A stretch of DNA of 64,000 nt from Actinomycetota bacterium (GCA_005888335.1 VAWY01000124.1:1-64000), one strand, 5' to 3'. Positions 8,999 to 17,225 are shown, numbered from the stretch's first letter. Notes: generated from the letters alone by a model not told the origin. Numbers and translations: made by a program.

Positions 8999-10668
8999 TG
9001 ACGATGAGCGACCGCGACCGTTTCGACTACGACTGGCTCGTCATCGGCTCTGGGTTCGGCGGCAGCGTCGCCGCCCTGCGACTGGCGGAGAAGGGCTATC
9101 GCGTCGGCGTCCTGGAGTGCGGCCGGCGCTACGCCGACGAGGACTTCGCGAAGACGAGCTGGCAGATGCGCCGGTACTACTGGATGCCCAAGCTGGGGCT
9201 GAAGGGCATCTTCCGCCTGACGATGTTCAAGGACGTCTTCGTCGCCTCGGGCTGCGGCGTCGGCGGGGGCTCGCTCGGCTACGCCAACACGCTCTACCGC
9301 GCGCGGCCGGCGTTCTACGGCGATCGTCAGTGGGCCGATCTGGCCAACTGGGAGCGCGAGCTCGCGGCGCACTATGACGCGGCGGAGCGCATGCTCGGCG
9401 TGACCACGTACGACGAGGACTCCGCGGCCGACCTGCTGCTCAAGGAGTACGCGGACGAGTACGGCTTCGGCGACACCTACGCCAAGACGCGGGTGGGCGT
9501 CTTCCTCGAGAAGCCGGGTCAGACGGTCCCCGATCCTTACTTCGGCGGCGAGGGCCCCGAGCGCGCCGGCTGCATCCGCTGCGGCGCGTGCATGCTCGGT
9601 TGCCGCCACAACGCCAAGAACACCCTGGTCAAGAACTACCTGTACTTCGCCGAGCGCCTGGGCGTCGAGATCAAGCCCGAGCGCACGGTCTTCGACGTCC
9701 GCCCGCGCGGTGCGGCCGACGGCTCCGACGGCTACGTCGTCACGCACGAGCGCTCGGGCGCATGGCTGCGGCGCGATCGCCGGCGGCTGACGGCGCGCGG
9801 GGTGATCGTGGCGGCCGGCGCGCTGGGCACCAACAAGCTGCTGTTCCGCTGCAAGCTGGCCGGCTCGCTGCCACGGGTCTCCGACCGCCTCGGCCATCTG
9901 ATCCGAACCAACAGCGAATCGATCCTCGCCGTCACGGCCCCGGATGACGGCCGCGATCTCACGCGCGCGGTGGCGATCACGTCGAGCGTCTACCCCGACC
10001 CTGACACCCACATCGAACCGGTCACCTACGGACCCGGGGCCGACTCCCAGTCGCTGCTGTACTGGCTGGCGACCGAGGCCGGAGGCCGCGGGACCCAGCC
10101 GCTGCACCTCCTGCTCAACGTCGTGCGCCACCCGCGCGCCGCGCTGCGGGCGATGCGCGTGCGTGGCTGGTCACGGCGGACGGTGATCCTGCTCGTCATG
10201 CAGACGCTCGACAACGCCATGCGGCTGAAGGTCAAGCGCCGCTGGCCCAACGGCAACGTGGTGCTCACCACCGAGCAGGATCCCGACAACCCCAACCCCG
10301 ACAAGATCCCCGCCGCCTACCGCGCCGCCGAGTGGATGGAGCGCAAGCTGGGCGGCACCTCGCAGGCGCTGTTCACCGAGGCGCTCTTCTCGATCCCGAC
10401 CACCGCCCACATCCTCGGCGGCGCGGTCATCGGCGCCGACCCGCGGACGGGCGTCATCGACGACCGCCACCGCGTGTTCGGGTATCAGAACCTGCTCGTC
10501 TGCGACGGTGCGGCCGTCCCCGCCAACGTCGGCGTGAACCCCAGCCTCACGATCACCGCGTTGGCGGAGCGCGCCATCGACCACGTCCCGCCCAAAGGCG
10601 GCCCGAGCCTTCCGACCGCCACCGGCGCGGATTCGCTCGCGCCCGGTGCAACCCCCTTGCAACCCTGA
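8998..10668 (+). CDS. GMC oxidoreductase (cholesterol-oxidase-like)
   Basis: A 556-residue flavoenzyme with GSGFGGSVAALRLAEKGY (residues 17-34) as FAD-binding motif, a four-cysteine cluster CIRCGACMLGC around residue 192, and a C-terminal GVNPSLTITALAERA characteristic of GMC/cholesterol oxidase relatives. The four cysteines are also seen in the actinobacterial branch annotated as cholesterol oxidase. It probably oxidises a sterol-like or other bulky alcohol. The first of two close ATGs is chosen because it overlaps the stop of the acyltransferase remnant. No signal peptide, so a cytoplasmic enzyme. The gene itself looks complete although its neighbours are broken. Confidence 0.85.
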   Translation: MTMSDRDRFDYDWLVIGSGFGGSVAALRLAEKGYRVGVLECGRRYADEDFAKTSWQMRRYYWMPKLGLKGIFRLTMFKDVFVASGCGVGGGSLGYANTLYRARPAFYGDRQWADLANWERELAAHYDAAERMLGVTTYDEDSAADLLLKEYADEYGFGDTYAKTRVGVFLEKPGQTVPDPYFGGEGPERAGCIRCGACMLGCRHNAKNTLVKNYLYFAERLGVEIKPERTVFDVRPRGAADGSDGYVVTHERSGAWLRRDRRRLTARGVIVAAGALGTNKLLFRCKLAGSLPRVSDRLGHLIRTNSESILAVTAPDDGRDLTRAVAITSSVYPDPDTHIEPVTYGPGADSQSLLYWLATEAGGRGTQPLHLLLNVVRHPRAALRAMRVRGWSRRTVILLVMQTLDNAMRLKVKRRWPNGNVVLTTEQDPDNPNPDKIPAAYRAAEWMERKLGGTSQALFTEALFSIPTTAHILGGAVIGADPRTGVIDDRHRVFGYQNLLVCDGAAVPANVGVNPSLTITALAERAIDHVPPKGGPSLPTATGADSLAPGATPLQP

Positions 10669-10677
10669 GCGGGGACC

Positions 10678-11349
10678 GTGGACCTGCCGATGTTCGATGC
10701 GACCGATCGCCGGGTGTCGTACGCGGAGGCGGCGCGCATCCTGGCGACCCGTGACCCCGTCCTCGCCGGCCTGATCGCCGAGGCGGGACCGATGCGCGTC
10801 CGCCGCTCGACGATGTCGCACTTCGCGGCCCTGGTCCAGGCGATCGTCTACCAGCAGCTCGCCGGCGCGGCCGCGAGGGCGATCCACGGCCGGCTGGTGG
10901 CAGCGCTCGACGGCGACGTCGGCCCCGACGCCCTGCTCGCGCTCTCCGATGAGACGCTGCGAACGGTCGGGCTGTCCGCGGCCAAGGTCCGCTCGCTGCG
11001 CGATCTCGCCACGAAGGTGCTCGACGGAACGGTCGTGCTTTCGCCACGCGGCCTGTCCCGCCAAGCGGACGACGAGATCATCGCCCGCCTCTCGACGGTC
11101 CGTGGCATCGGCCCGTGGTCGGCCGAGATGTTTCTCATCTTCCAGCTGCGACGCCTTGACGTCTGGCCGGTCGGTGACCACGGGGTCCGCCAGGGCTACG
11201 GGCTTGCGTGGAAGATCCCGACGCCCACCGCGCGCGAGCTCGAGCCGCTCGGCGACCCGTTCAGGCCGTACCGCACGGTCCTGGCCTGGTACTGCTGGCG
11301 TGCCGCCGAGCTCTACGCGGGCGCGGCCGACAGCGCGCTCACGCGGTAG
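10678..11349 (+). CDS. DNA-3-methyladenine glycosylase (AlkA-like)
   Basis: A 223-residue base-excision-repair enzyme with the helix-hairpin-helix and catalytic aspartate of the AlkA/EndoIII superfamily: LSTVRGIGPWSAEM at residues 138-151 and the aspartate in VGDHGV (D167). The family removes alkylated bases from DNA, leaving abasic sites. A GTG nine bases after the GMC oxidoreductase stop is taken as start; an ATG at 10690 is a possible alternative. The tight spacing suggests co-transcription with the upstream gene, though no functional link is obvious. Confidence 0.88.
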   Translation: MDLPMFDATDRRVSYAEAARILATRDPVLAGLIAEAGPMRVRRSTMSHFAALVQAIVYQQLAGAAARAIHGRLVAALDGDVGPDALLALSDETLRTVGLSAAKVRSLRDLATKVLDGTVVLSPRGLSRQADDEIIARLSTVRGIGPWSAEMFLIFQLRRLDVWPVGDHGVRQGYGLAWKIPTPTARELEPLGDPFRPYRTVLAWYCWRAAELYAGAADSALTR

Positions 11350-11396
11350 CGCCGCAACGCGAGGCTGACGTAGATCGCTCCGTGGCGCTCAGGGCG

Positions 11397-12164
11397 TCAG
11401 TCGCCGAGCGCCTCGATGACGAGCCGGGCGACCTTCTCGCCGGAATACTGCTGCTGGCCGGTGATCAGGTTCTGGTCGCGCACGGCGAAGGCCTTGAACA
11501 GCCCCGCCTGGATGTAGTTGGCGCCGCGCTTGCGCAGCTCGTCCTCGACTCGGTAGGGCATGATCGTCACGCCGGCCGCGGCGTCGCTGAAGTCCTCCTC
11601 GACGTTGGCGAACCCGGTGACGGTGCGGCCCTCGACGAGGTACGAGCCGTTCGAGAGCTGAACGTCGATGAGCGCGCTGACGCCGTGGCAGAGGACGCCG
11701 GTCGGCTTGCCGGACTCGTAGAAGTGCGCGATCGCCCGCTTGAGGTCCTCGTGGTCGCGGTACTGGAACATCGGCGCCTGCCCGCCGGCGACGACGATCG
11801 CGTCGAAGCGGTCGAGGTCGAGGTCGCGCAGCGCGGGCGTGTTCTCGAGCAGGCCCGTGATCTCGGGCGTGTTGAGCGCGCCCATCGAGATCAGGTCGTC
11901 GGCGCTCCAGCGCGACTCGTCGCGGGGATCGCTGAGCGCGTCGACCTCGACCCTGCCGCCCTCGGGCGACGCGATCGTGACGTCGTAGCGCTTCTTGGTG
12001 AACTCGTGGAACGGGTGGAAGAGCTCGGCGGCCCAGAAGCCGACGGGCAGACCGGTCGTCGTCGAGGTCGTCGGGTTGGCGACGACGATCAGGACGCGGG
12101 GGCGGGGGGAGGCCGACGTGATGTCGACGACCTCGTGATGGGTCTCGGCGTGCTGGATGCTCAT
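11397..12164 (-). CDS. DJ-1/PfpI family protein (Hsp31-like)
   Basis: A 255-residue class I glutamine-amidotransferase-like protein. The nucleophile elbow reads GVLCHGVSAL, with C159 followed by H160, and an upstream acidic region fits the DJ-1 superfamily. Proteins of this length and N-terminal layout (VANPTTSTTTGLPVGFWAAEL) match the Hsp31/glyoxalase III branch, which detoxifies glyoxals or protects against stress. The ATG overlaps the TGA of the isochorismatase gene (ATGA), giving a three-gene operon with the 12806-13141 gene, divergent from a MarR-type gene that probably regulated it. Confidence 0.88.
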   Translation of the reverse strand: MSIQHAETHHEVVDITSASPRPRVLIVVANPTTSTTTGLPVGFWAAELFHPFHEFTKKRYDVTIASPEGGRVEVDALSDPRDESRWSADDLISMGALNTPEITGLLENTPALRDLDLDRFDAIVVAGGQAPMFQYRDHEDLKRAIAHFYESGKPTGVLCHGVSALIDVQLSNGSYLVEGRTVTGFANVEEDFSDAAAGVTIMPYRVEDELRKRGANYIQAGLFKAFAVRDQNLITGQQQYSGEKVARLVIEALGD

Positions 12165-12802
12165 CGTGTGTGGACCTCGGTGGCGAACGTCGTGCTGTCG
12201 GTGAAGAGCGTGCCGCCGGCGAACCGCAGGGCGGCGAGGGAGCGTTCGGCGGCGGCGGCGTTGCCGGCTCCGCACGCGTCCTCGATGACCACCGGCAGGT
12301 AGCCGAGGTCGGTGGCGTGGCGCACCGTCGGCTCGATGCCGACCTCGAGCGCCACGCCGGCGATCGCGAAAGCGGACACGCCGCAGTCGCGCAGGACGAT
12401 GTCCAGCGGGGTGCCGACGAACGCCGACATGCTGATCTTGTCGAAGACCGCTTCGCTGTCGCGGGGGCGCAGCTCCGGGACGATCTCGAACCCCGCGGAG
12501 CCGCGGGCGAGGGCGGGGTGCACCTCCGAGACCGTCGAGACCCGCTGCCACGCCATGGCGGTCCGCAGGGCCGAGGCGCCCGCCACCTCGTTGGGCAACG
12601 ACATGTGGCGGGTGAAGACCACGCGCACGCCGGCCTCGCGCGCGCTCTCGAGGACGGCGAGGACGCGCTCGGTCACCGCGTGTCCGTTCGCGATCTGCCC
12701 GACGACGCCGACCTGCATGTCGTAGACGATCAGTGCCATCCGGCCGGGGTCGCAGGCGTCCTCCAGCGTCAAGGGGACGTCGAGTCCGTACGCGTGCTGC
12801 AT
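12161..12802 (-). CDS. Isochorismatase-family hydrolase with glycine in place of the catalytic cysteine
   Basis: A 213-residue cysteine-hydrolase-fold protein. The catalytic Asp is in LIVYDMQ (D28) and the Lys in FDKISMSAF (K122). The usual cysteine motif position reads AGVALEVGIEPTVRHA, so glycine (G155) stands where amidases carry Cys. True isochorismatases such as EntB also lack this Cys, so hydrolysis without a thiol nucleophile is possible. It is the second gene of a MarR-flanked operon with the DJ-1 protein and a small YciI/muconolactone-isomerase-like protein. Substrate unknown. Confidence 0.85.
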   Translation of the reverse strand: MQHAYGLDVPLTLEDACDPGRMALIVYDMQVGVVGQIANGHAVTERVLAVLESAREAGVRVVFTRHMSLPNEVAGASALRTAMAWQRVSTVSEVHPALARGSAGFEIVPELRPRDSEAVFDKISMSAFVGTPLDIVLRDCGVSAFAIAGVALEVGIEPTVRHATDLGYLPVVIEDACGAGNAAAAERSLAALRFAGGTLFTDSTTFATEVHTR

Positions 12803-12805
12803 CGT

Positions 12806-13141
12806 TCAGACCTCGACACGGGTGCGGTCGTAGGGCTCGGCCACGTCGACGTCGGCGCGGAACAGGCTCTCGAGCGGCAGCGGCGCCATCAGCGGCACGA
12901 ACTCCCACTCGAGGAAGCCCGCCTTCGTCAGCGGGAAGTCGTCGGTGTACCGGCGCGCCTCCTCGACGCCGTCGACCTCGAAGACGATGGCGACCCCGGG
13001 CTCGTCGGCGCGCGCGTAGTTCTCGCGCACGATGCCGGCCTTCCACAGCCGCCAGACGTTGGCGACCTCCTCGGGCAGGTAGGGCGTGATCGTCTCCAGG
13101 GTCACGCCGGGCTTGAAGCGGTCGTAGCTGAAGACGCGCAT
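12806..13141 (-). CDS. Small dimeric alpha/beta-barrel-like protein (muconolactone-isomerase/EthD-like size)
   Basis: A 111-residue protein beginning MRVFSYDRFKPGVTLET, with alternating strand and helix segments (GVAIVFEVDGVEEARRYTDDFPL) as in ferredoxin-like dimeric barrels. The sense strand shows no motif that assigns a reaction. It is first in the operon with the isochorismatase-like and DJ-1 genes, four bases upstream of the former. A palindrome lies in the short gap to the divergent MarR-type gene. Co-occurrence suggests degradation or detoxification of a small ring or carbonyl compound; this is inference only. Confidence 0.7.
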   Translation of the reverse strand: MRVFSYDRFKPGVTLETITPYLPEEVANVWRLWKAGIVRENYARADEPGVAIVFEVDGVEEARRYTDDFPLTKAGFLEWEFVPLMAPLPLESLFRADVDVAEPYDRTRVEV

Positions 13142-13165
13142 GGTGCTCCGTTCTCGAGGTAAAGT

Positions 13166-13183
13166 ATCTCAAGGTCAAGAGAT
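13166..13183. promoter_or_regulatory. MarR-type operator in divergent intergenic region
   Basis: The arms ATCTC and GAGAT form an inverted repeat with an eight-base spacer (AAGGTCAA), two bases before the marR-like ATG and about 25 bases before the divergent operon start. A related half-site CCTCAAGATA follows inside the gene start. Position and symmetry fit an autoregulatory MarR site controlling both directions. Confidence 0.5.
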
Positions 13184-13184
13184 T

Positions 13185-13640
13185 ATGTCTCAACCTCAAG
13201 ATAGTCAAGCCGACCACGTCGATCACGTCGTTGAGCAGTGGCGCAGCGCGCGGCCGGACCTCGATACGAGGCCCGTTGCCGTGATCGCCCGCCTCGGCCG
13301 GGTGGTCGAGCACATCGATCAGAGCCGCGACGCGCTGCTCGCCGAGCACGGGCTCAACCGAGCGCTGTGGGACGTGCTGGCCAGCCTGCGGCGGGAGGGC
13401 GCGCCCTCAACCGGCTCGCCGCGCTGGAGCGCGCGGGACTCGTCGAACGGGTCGCCGACCCGAGCGACGGCCGCAGCATCCTCGTCGCGCTCACGCCACG
13501 CGGCAAGAGGCTCGTCGACAAGGTCGCGCCGGCCTACCTGGAGAACGAGCGGCGCCTGCTGTCGGCGCTCTCGGCTGAGGACCAGGCGGCGCTTGCGGCG
13601 ATGCTGAAGTCGTTGCTCCTCGAGCTCGAGGGGTCGGGCC
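13185..13640 (+). pseudogene. MarR-family regulator lacking its DNA-recognition core
   Basis: The N-terminal part reads normally through GLNRALWDVLASLRREGAP. It then jumps, with a frame change at about 13400, to NRLAALERAGLVERVADPSDGRS (the wing) and a normal C-terminal dimerisation helix. The roughly 25 residues that should hold the helix-turn-helix (an L-S-P-T-x-L-x-R-x-L then T-S-G-A-x-T pattern) are absent. The product cannot bind DNA as a MarR protein if the sequence is correct. It is divergent from the three-gene operon it presumably regulated. Confidence 0.7.
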
Positions 13641-13681
13641 TGAGTGCGGCAGGGTCACACGGTCATCGCCGCCGACGGCGA

Positions 13682-14017
13682 TCACGCATGCTGGGCGGCG
13701 AGCAGCCTGGTGGCCGTCCGAACGTCGGGGGCGATCGGCAGCGTGTCGGCGAGTCCGACGATCTCGAGGACGCGCGCCACGAAGGGCTGCACGGAGGCCA
13801 GGGCGACGCCTCCGCCGCGCCGTGACAGCCGCCGGTGCAGCGTGATGAACGGCATCTTGGCGACGTCGAGGACGAGCGTGTCGAAGGCGTCGTCGTCCCT
13901 CACGGTCGCGGCAAGCTTGGGAGCGGTCAGGATGTCGACCTCGCCGGCGACGCGGACGATCCGCAGGCGCCCTTGCTGGGTGATGCGCGCGTCAAACGGA
14001 GGAATGACGGACTTCAT
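13682..14017 (-). CDS. STAS-domain protein missing the phosphorylatable serine loop
   Basis: A 111-residue STAS domain (anti-anti-sigma factor fold): strands RIVRVAGEVDILTAPKL and LVLDVAKMPFI, then helix LHRRLSRRGGGVALASV and the C-terminal FVARVLEIVGLADTLPI. In the family the strand ending F-I is followed by D-S-S/T-G, whose Ser/Thr is phosphorylated by an anti-sigma kinase. Here the sequence goes directly from PFI to TLHRRL, about nine residues short and in frame. The switch residue is therefore missing, making normal partner-switching unlikely. It may be a small deletion like those in neighbouring genes. Confidence 0.65.
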   Translation of the reverse strand: MKSVIPPFDARITQQGRLRIVRVAGEVDILTAPKLAATVRDDDAFDTLVLDVAKMPFITLHRRLSRRGGGVALASVQPFVARVLEIVGLADTLPIAPDVRTATRLLAAQHA

Positions 14018-14183
14018 GGGGCCTCCTTGGTGGCGGGTCGTTGCGCGCCCACAACGCGCGCTCGTGGTTCAGGCACTGGTGCTCGGGCCGGGCGTGCCCA
14101 TCGTTCGGCCGATCATCGAGCGGGACACCGCGCGGGCGATCTTCCGCTGACGCCGGCAGCGCGCTCTCGCTCAGGAGGCCGGA

Positions 14184-14215
14184 CCACGGCCGCGCGCCGA
14201 GGCGCGCAGCCATGG
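14184..14215. terminator. Strong GC hairpin, candidate bidirectional terminator
   Basis: Arms CCA-GGC-GCGCGCC (14184-14198) and GGCGCGC-GCC-TGG (14201-14215) pair with two single mismatches and a two-base loop. It follows the phasin gene stop on the minus strand. There is no U-tract, as usual for high-GC actinobacteria. Confidence 0.45.
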
Positions 14216-14229
14216 TCGTGGCGGGATGG

Positions 14230-14511
14230 TCAGGAGACGAGCTCGCGCGCGGCGGCCGTGTACGCCTTGGTGACCTCGCGCGTGAAGTCCGCCTGCGCGG
14301 CCGCGACGGTGGCGACCCAGTCGACCTTGGTGGCCTCGGCGGCCTTCTCGTAGGAGTCGGCGAGCGAGACCACGGCCTTCTCGTACGAGCTCAGGTACGC
14401 GGCGCCGGCCTTCTTGCTGTTCGCGACGGCCTTCTCGTTGAGCTCGGCGACGCGCTCAGCAGCGTCGTCGAAGGCGTCGGTGGTCGGGTTGGTCTTGGTC
14501 TGGGTGGCCAT
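14230..14511 (-). CDS. Phasin-like PHA granule-associated protein
   Basis: A 93-residue, almost wholly helical and amphipathic protein (AERVAELNEKAVANSKKAG, then SLADSYEKAAEATKVDWV) without cysteine, like small actinobacterial phasins that coat polyhydroxyalkanoate granules. The N-terminus is threonine-rich and disordered. A GGAGGG ribosome site precedes the ATG. PHA synthase genes lie about 3 kb away, supporting the role. It has its own palindrome (14543-14575), distinct from that of the catabolic regulon. Confidence 0.65.
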   Translation of the reverse strand: MATQTKTNPTTDAFDDAAERVAELNEKAVANSKKAGAAYLSSYEKAVVSLADSYEKAAEATKVDWVATVAAAQADFTREVTKAYTAAARELVS

Positions 14512-14542
14512 GGGGCCCTCCGTTCGGGTCGGGTTGCAACGG

Positions 14543-14575
14543 GTGCTAGCTATGTTAGCAAACGTATGCTAGCAC
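14543..14575. promoter_or_regulatory. TetR-like palindrome upstream of the phasin gene
   Basis: Perfect arms GTGCTAGC (14543-14550) and GCTAGCAC (14568-14575) flank a 17-base centre that contains a further TTAGCA half-site. It lies about 30-60 bases before the phasin ATG, where a promoter operator would be, just beyond the stop of the acyl-CoA ligase gene. The cognate regulator is not identifiable here. Confidence 0.5.
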
Positions 14576-14594
14576 TAGGCGAACTGATGTCGAC

Positions 14595-16151
14595 TCAAGA
14601 TCGTGGCGAGTCGGGCGCCAGGCGCTCGTAGCGCTCACGCAGCTCCCGCTTGAGCACCTTGCCCGTGGCGTTGCGGGGCAGCTCGGCGACGACGTCGATG
14701 GAGCGCGGCAGCTTGTAGCCGGCGAGCTGCTCGCGGGCGAACGCGATGAGGTCGCCGGCCTCGAGCGCCGTCCCGTCGCGGGGAACGACGACCGCCTTGA
14801 CCGCCTCGCCCCAGCGCTCGTCGGGCACGCCGATCACCGCGACCTCCGCGACGTCCGGGTGCCGGGAGAGGACCTCCTCGACCTCGACGGGGTACACGTT
14901 CTCGCCGCCGCTCACGACCATGTCCTTGATGCGATCGGTGAGGAAGACGTAGCCCTCGTCGTCGACGTAGCCGCCGTCGCCCGTGCGCAGCCAGCCGTCC
15001 TCCGAAAGCGCCGCGGCGGTCTCGGCCGGCCGCCTGAAGTAGCCGCGCATGACGTTGGGCGCGCGCAGCCACACCTCGCCGACCTCGCCGGGAGCACGGT
15101 CGCCACCGGTCACCGGGTCGACGATGCGCAGCTCGACCCACGGGTACGGCCGGCCCGCTGAGCGCAGCAGGTGCTCGCGCGGGCCGTCGGGGTCGTGGTC
15201 GTCGGCGTCGAGCACGACGACGCCGCCGGTGGTCTCGGTGAGGCCGTAGAGGCCGAACAGCGCGCACCGGAAGGTCCGCAGGGAGGCCTTGAGCGCCGGC
15301 GTGGTGATCGGTGAGGCGCCGTAGGCGATCGACCTCAACGCCGAGTAGTCGCGCTCGGCCGCGCCGGGAACGGAGGTGAGCATCTGCAGCATCGTCGGGA
15401 CGAAGACCGCGTTGGTCACCCGCTCGCGCTCGAGCAGGTCGAGGACGGGCTCGGCCGCGAACTCGCTGACGAGGATGTTCGTCGCGCCGTTCCACAGCCC
15501 GCAGAACGTCCATGCGAGGCCGCCGACGTGGAACATCGGCAGCGGGCTGAGGTTGACGCTGTCGTGGCCGAAGGACCAGCGTGGCGACGTCTCGGCCGCA
15601 GCGGCCAGGTTGCGGTGCGTGGTCAGGACGCCCTTCGGCGTCCCGGTCGTCCCGGACGTGTACATCTGCAGGACCGGGTCAGCGCTCTCGCCGCGCCCGC
15701 CCGGGTCGACCGGCTGCTGTGCGGCCAGCCAGTCCTCGTACTGCGCGCCGACCATCACGACCTGCGCCCGCGCCGCCATCGCCTCGGCCACCTCGCCGGC
15801 GACCTCCGCATACCGCGGGCCGGCGATGATCAGCGGCGCCTGAGCGTCTTCGACGATCGTCGTGAGCTCGCGGCGCGCCAGCCGCCAGTTGAGCGGCACG
15901 GTGACCGCCCCGATCTTGCTGGTGGCCAGCAGCAGCTCGACCACCTCCGGCGCCGTGCGGTCCAGGTGCGCGACTCGCGAGGCGCGGCGGACCCCCGCCG
16001 CCAGCAGCGCCTGGGCCAGCCGGGTGGAGCGCTCGTCGAGCTCCGCGTACGTGAGCGCGCGGGCGCCGTGGCGAAGCGCGACCACGTCGCCGCGCTGCGC
16101 CGCCTGCTCGCGGATCAGGTCCGCCACGCGGAAGTCAGCACCAAACTGCAC
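14595..16151 (-). CDS. Acyl-CoA synthetase (AMP-forming ligase)
   Basis: About 518 residues, an ANL-superfamily ligase that activates a carboxylic acid to its CoA thioester via an acyl-adenylate. The P-loop motif reads MYTSGTTGTPKGV, the middle motif GLYGLTETTGG, the hinge WLRTGDGGYVDDEGYVFLTDRIKDMVVSGGENVYP (described here in parts), and the catalytic lysine is in PRNATGKVLKREL. Start is ambiguous: GTG at 16151 gives a normal N-terminus and abuts the operator; GTG at 16169 would put the operator inside the gene. Probably activates the pathway acid or a fatty acid. Confidence 0.85.
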   Translation of the reverse strand: MQFGADFRVADLIREQAAQRGDVVALRHGARALTYAELDERSTRLAQALLAAGVRRASRVAHLDRTAPEVVELLLATSKIGAVTVPLNWRLARRELTTIVEDAQAPLIIAGPRYAEVAGEVAEAMAARAQVVMVGAQYEDWLAAQQPVDPGGRGESADPVLQMYTSGTTGTPKGVLTTHRNLAAAAETSPRWSFGHDSVNLSPLPMFHVGGLAWTFCGLWNGATNILVSEFAAEPVLDLLERERVTNAVFVPTMLQMLTSVPGAAERDYSALRSIAYGASPITTPALKASLRTFRCALFGLYGLTETTGGVVVLDADDHDPDGPREHLLRSAGRPYPWVELRIVDPVTGGDRAPGEVGEVWLRAPNVMRGYFRRPAETAAALSEDGWLRTGDGGYVDDEGYVFLTDRIKDMVVSGGENVYPVEVEEVLSRHPDVAEVAVIGVPDERWGEAVKAVVVPRDGTALEAGDLIAFAREQLAGYKLPRSIDVVAELPRNATGKVLKRELRERYERLAPDSPRS

Positions 16152-16164
16152 TGAAGTCAATTCA
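16152..16164. promoter_or_regulatory. Catabolic-regulon operator TGAAGTCAATTCA
   Basis: One mismatch from the perfect palindrome TGAAGT-N-ACTTCA. It lies directly against the proposed GTG start of the acyl-CoA synthetase, so the transcript is either leaderless or begins further up at 16169. Confidence 0.6.
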
Positions 16165-16206
16165 ATCACACCGACGCGGCCACGCGCAAGCGCCGCCGCC
16201 CGCGCG

Positions 16207-17022
16207 TCAGGACAGCGCCTGCAGGAAGGCCGCGATCTCGACGTCGACCTCGGGCGCCTCGGTTGGGTAGAGGTGCCCCGAGTCCTCGAGGATGCGCAGC
16301 CGGGCGCCCGGGATCCGCCCGGCGATGAGGTGCGCGTTGGCGACCGGGATCATGCGGTCCAGCGCGCCGTGCACCACGAGGGTCGGCACGGCGATGCGGT
16401 CCAGGCGCCCGTAGCAGTTGTGGACGGCGCCCGCGTAGAGCTGGGCCGCGTAGGCGGCCTCGCTGAACGGGTGCGCGAGCCGCTGGGCGATGTCCTCCTC
16501 GATGCGCTCCGGGTGCTCGTCGCGGCAGCGCGTCCCGTAGTTGAAGGGGATGGACGCCCGGGCGGCGTCCCGCGGTTGCATGTGGAGTCGCGAGCCCAGG
16601 AACTCGAGCACCTCGGCGTCGGGCGGCCGCGCCCTCGGGCCGCCCGGCTGGGTGGCGCCGAGCACGAGCGACCGCACGCGGTCGGGGTGTCGCAGCGCGA
16701 GCTGCTGGGCGATCATCCCGCCGAGCGAGATGCCGTACACGTGGACGCGCTCGAGGCCGGCCGCATCGAGGACCGCGGCGGCGTCGTCGGCCATCGCCTC
16801 GGTGGTGTAGGCCAGGGAGGCCGCCTGCGAGCGCCCTGTGCCGCGGTTGTCGAAGGTGATCACCCGCAGCCGGCGCGCCAGCACGGGGACGGTGCGCCAC
16901 CAGGCGCCGCCGCTCAAACCGAGCCCGTGGATGAGCAGCACCGGCGCCCCCGAGCCGGTGGTCTCCCAGTGCAGCCGCGTGCGTCCGTCCGGCGCCGGGG
17001 CCAGCCCGGCGGTGGCCGTCAC
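16207..17022 (-). CDS. Alpha/beta hydrolase
   Basis: A 271-residue hydrolase. The oxyanion-hole motif is LLIHGLGLSGGAW, the nucleophile elbow GISLGG (S99), a late acid in HGALDRMIP and the catalytic histidine in EDSGHLYPTE. The family includes esterases, 3-oxoadipate enol-lactonases and PHA depolymerase-like enzymes. The GTG at 17022 is chosen because it overlaps the stop of the small upstream gene (GTGA) and yields a compact N-terminus; longer readings overlap that gene. The operon is driven by the palindrome at 17235. A thioesterase, lactonase or PHA-mobilising role fits the context; not decided by sequence. Confidence 0.85.
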   Translation of the reverse strand: MTATAGLAPAPDGRTRLHWETTGSGAPVLLIHGLGLSGGAWWRTVPVLARRLRVITFDNRGTGRSQAASLAYTTEAMADDAAAVLDAAGLERVHVYGISLGGMIAQQLALRHPDRVRSLVLGATQPGGPRARPPDAEVLEFLGSRLHMQPRDAARASIPFNYGTRCRDEHPERIEEDIAQRLAHPFSEAAYAAQLYAGAVHNCYGRLDRIAVPTLVVHGALDRMIPVANAHLIAGRIPGARLRILEDSGHLYPTEAPEVDVEIAAFLQALS

Positions 17023-17225
17023 ACGTCGAGGAGCCAGCGCGCGCTCGAGACGGCCGTCGCGCCAAGATCGCGCGTCAGATCCCCACATGTCGCGGCGATC
17101 GACCGGATCGGCTCGACGTCGAGCGCGCGGGCGAGCGTGAACTGGAAGTCGGACGCCGCCCGGATGCTCGCCTCGTAGGCGTCGATGCAGGCGGCGGCTG
17201 CTGCGAGGAACTGGTCCAGATCCAC
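17019..17225 (-). CDS. Small helical protein, unknown function (68 aa)
   Basis: A 68-residue helical protein (FLAAAAACIDAYEASIRAASDF, then FTLARALDVEPI) ending ARWLLDV. It starts at a GTG only ten bases downstream of the regulon palindrome and overlaps the hydrolase start by four bases, which supports real translation. Alanine-rich amphipathic helices near PHA genes suggest a granule- or synthase-associated protein, but I do not recognise the family. No metal-binding or catalytic motif is visible. Confidence 0.55.
   Translation of the reverse strand: MDLDQFLAAAAACIDAYEASIRAASDFQFTLARALDVEPIRSIAATCGDLTRDLGATAVSSARWLLDV

Noticed and set aside
7149..9000. Considered as a transposon or phage insertion scar
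   Set aside because: No transposase, terminal inverted repeats or target duplications; broken genes remain in operon order, pointing to deletions.
14018..14150. Plus-strand frame ending VLGPGVPIVRPIIERDTARAIFR
   Set aside because: Looks like a possible gene tail, but no start, no recognised family and only about 40 codons; could be a further remnant but unsupported.
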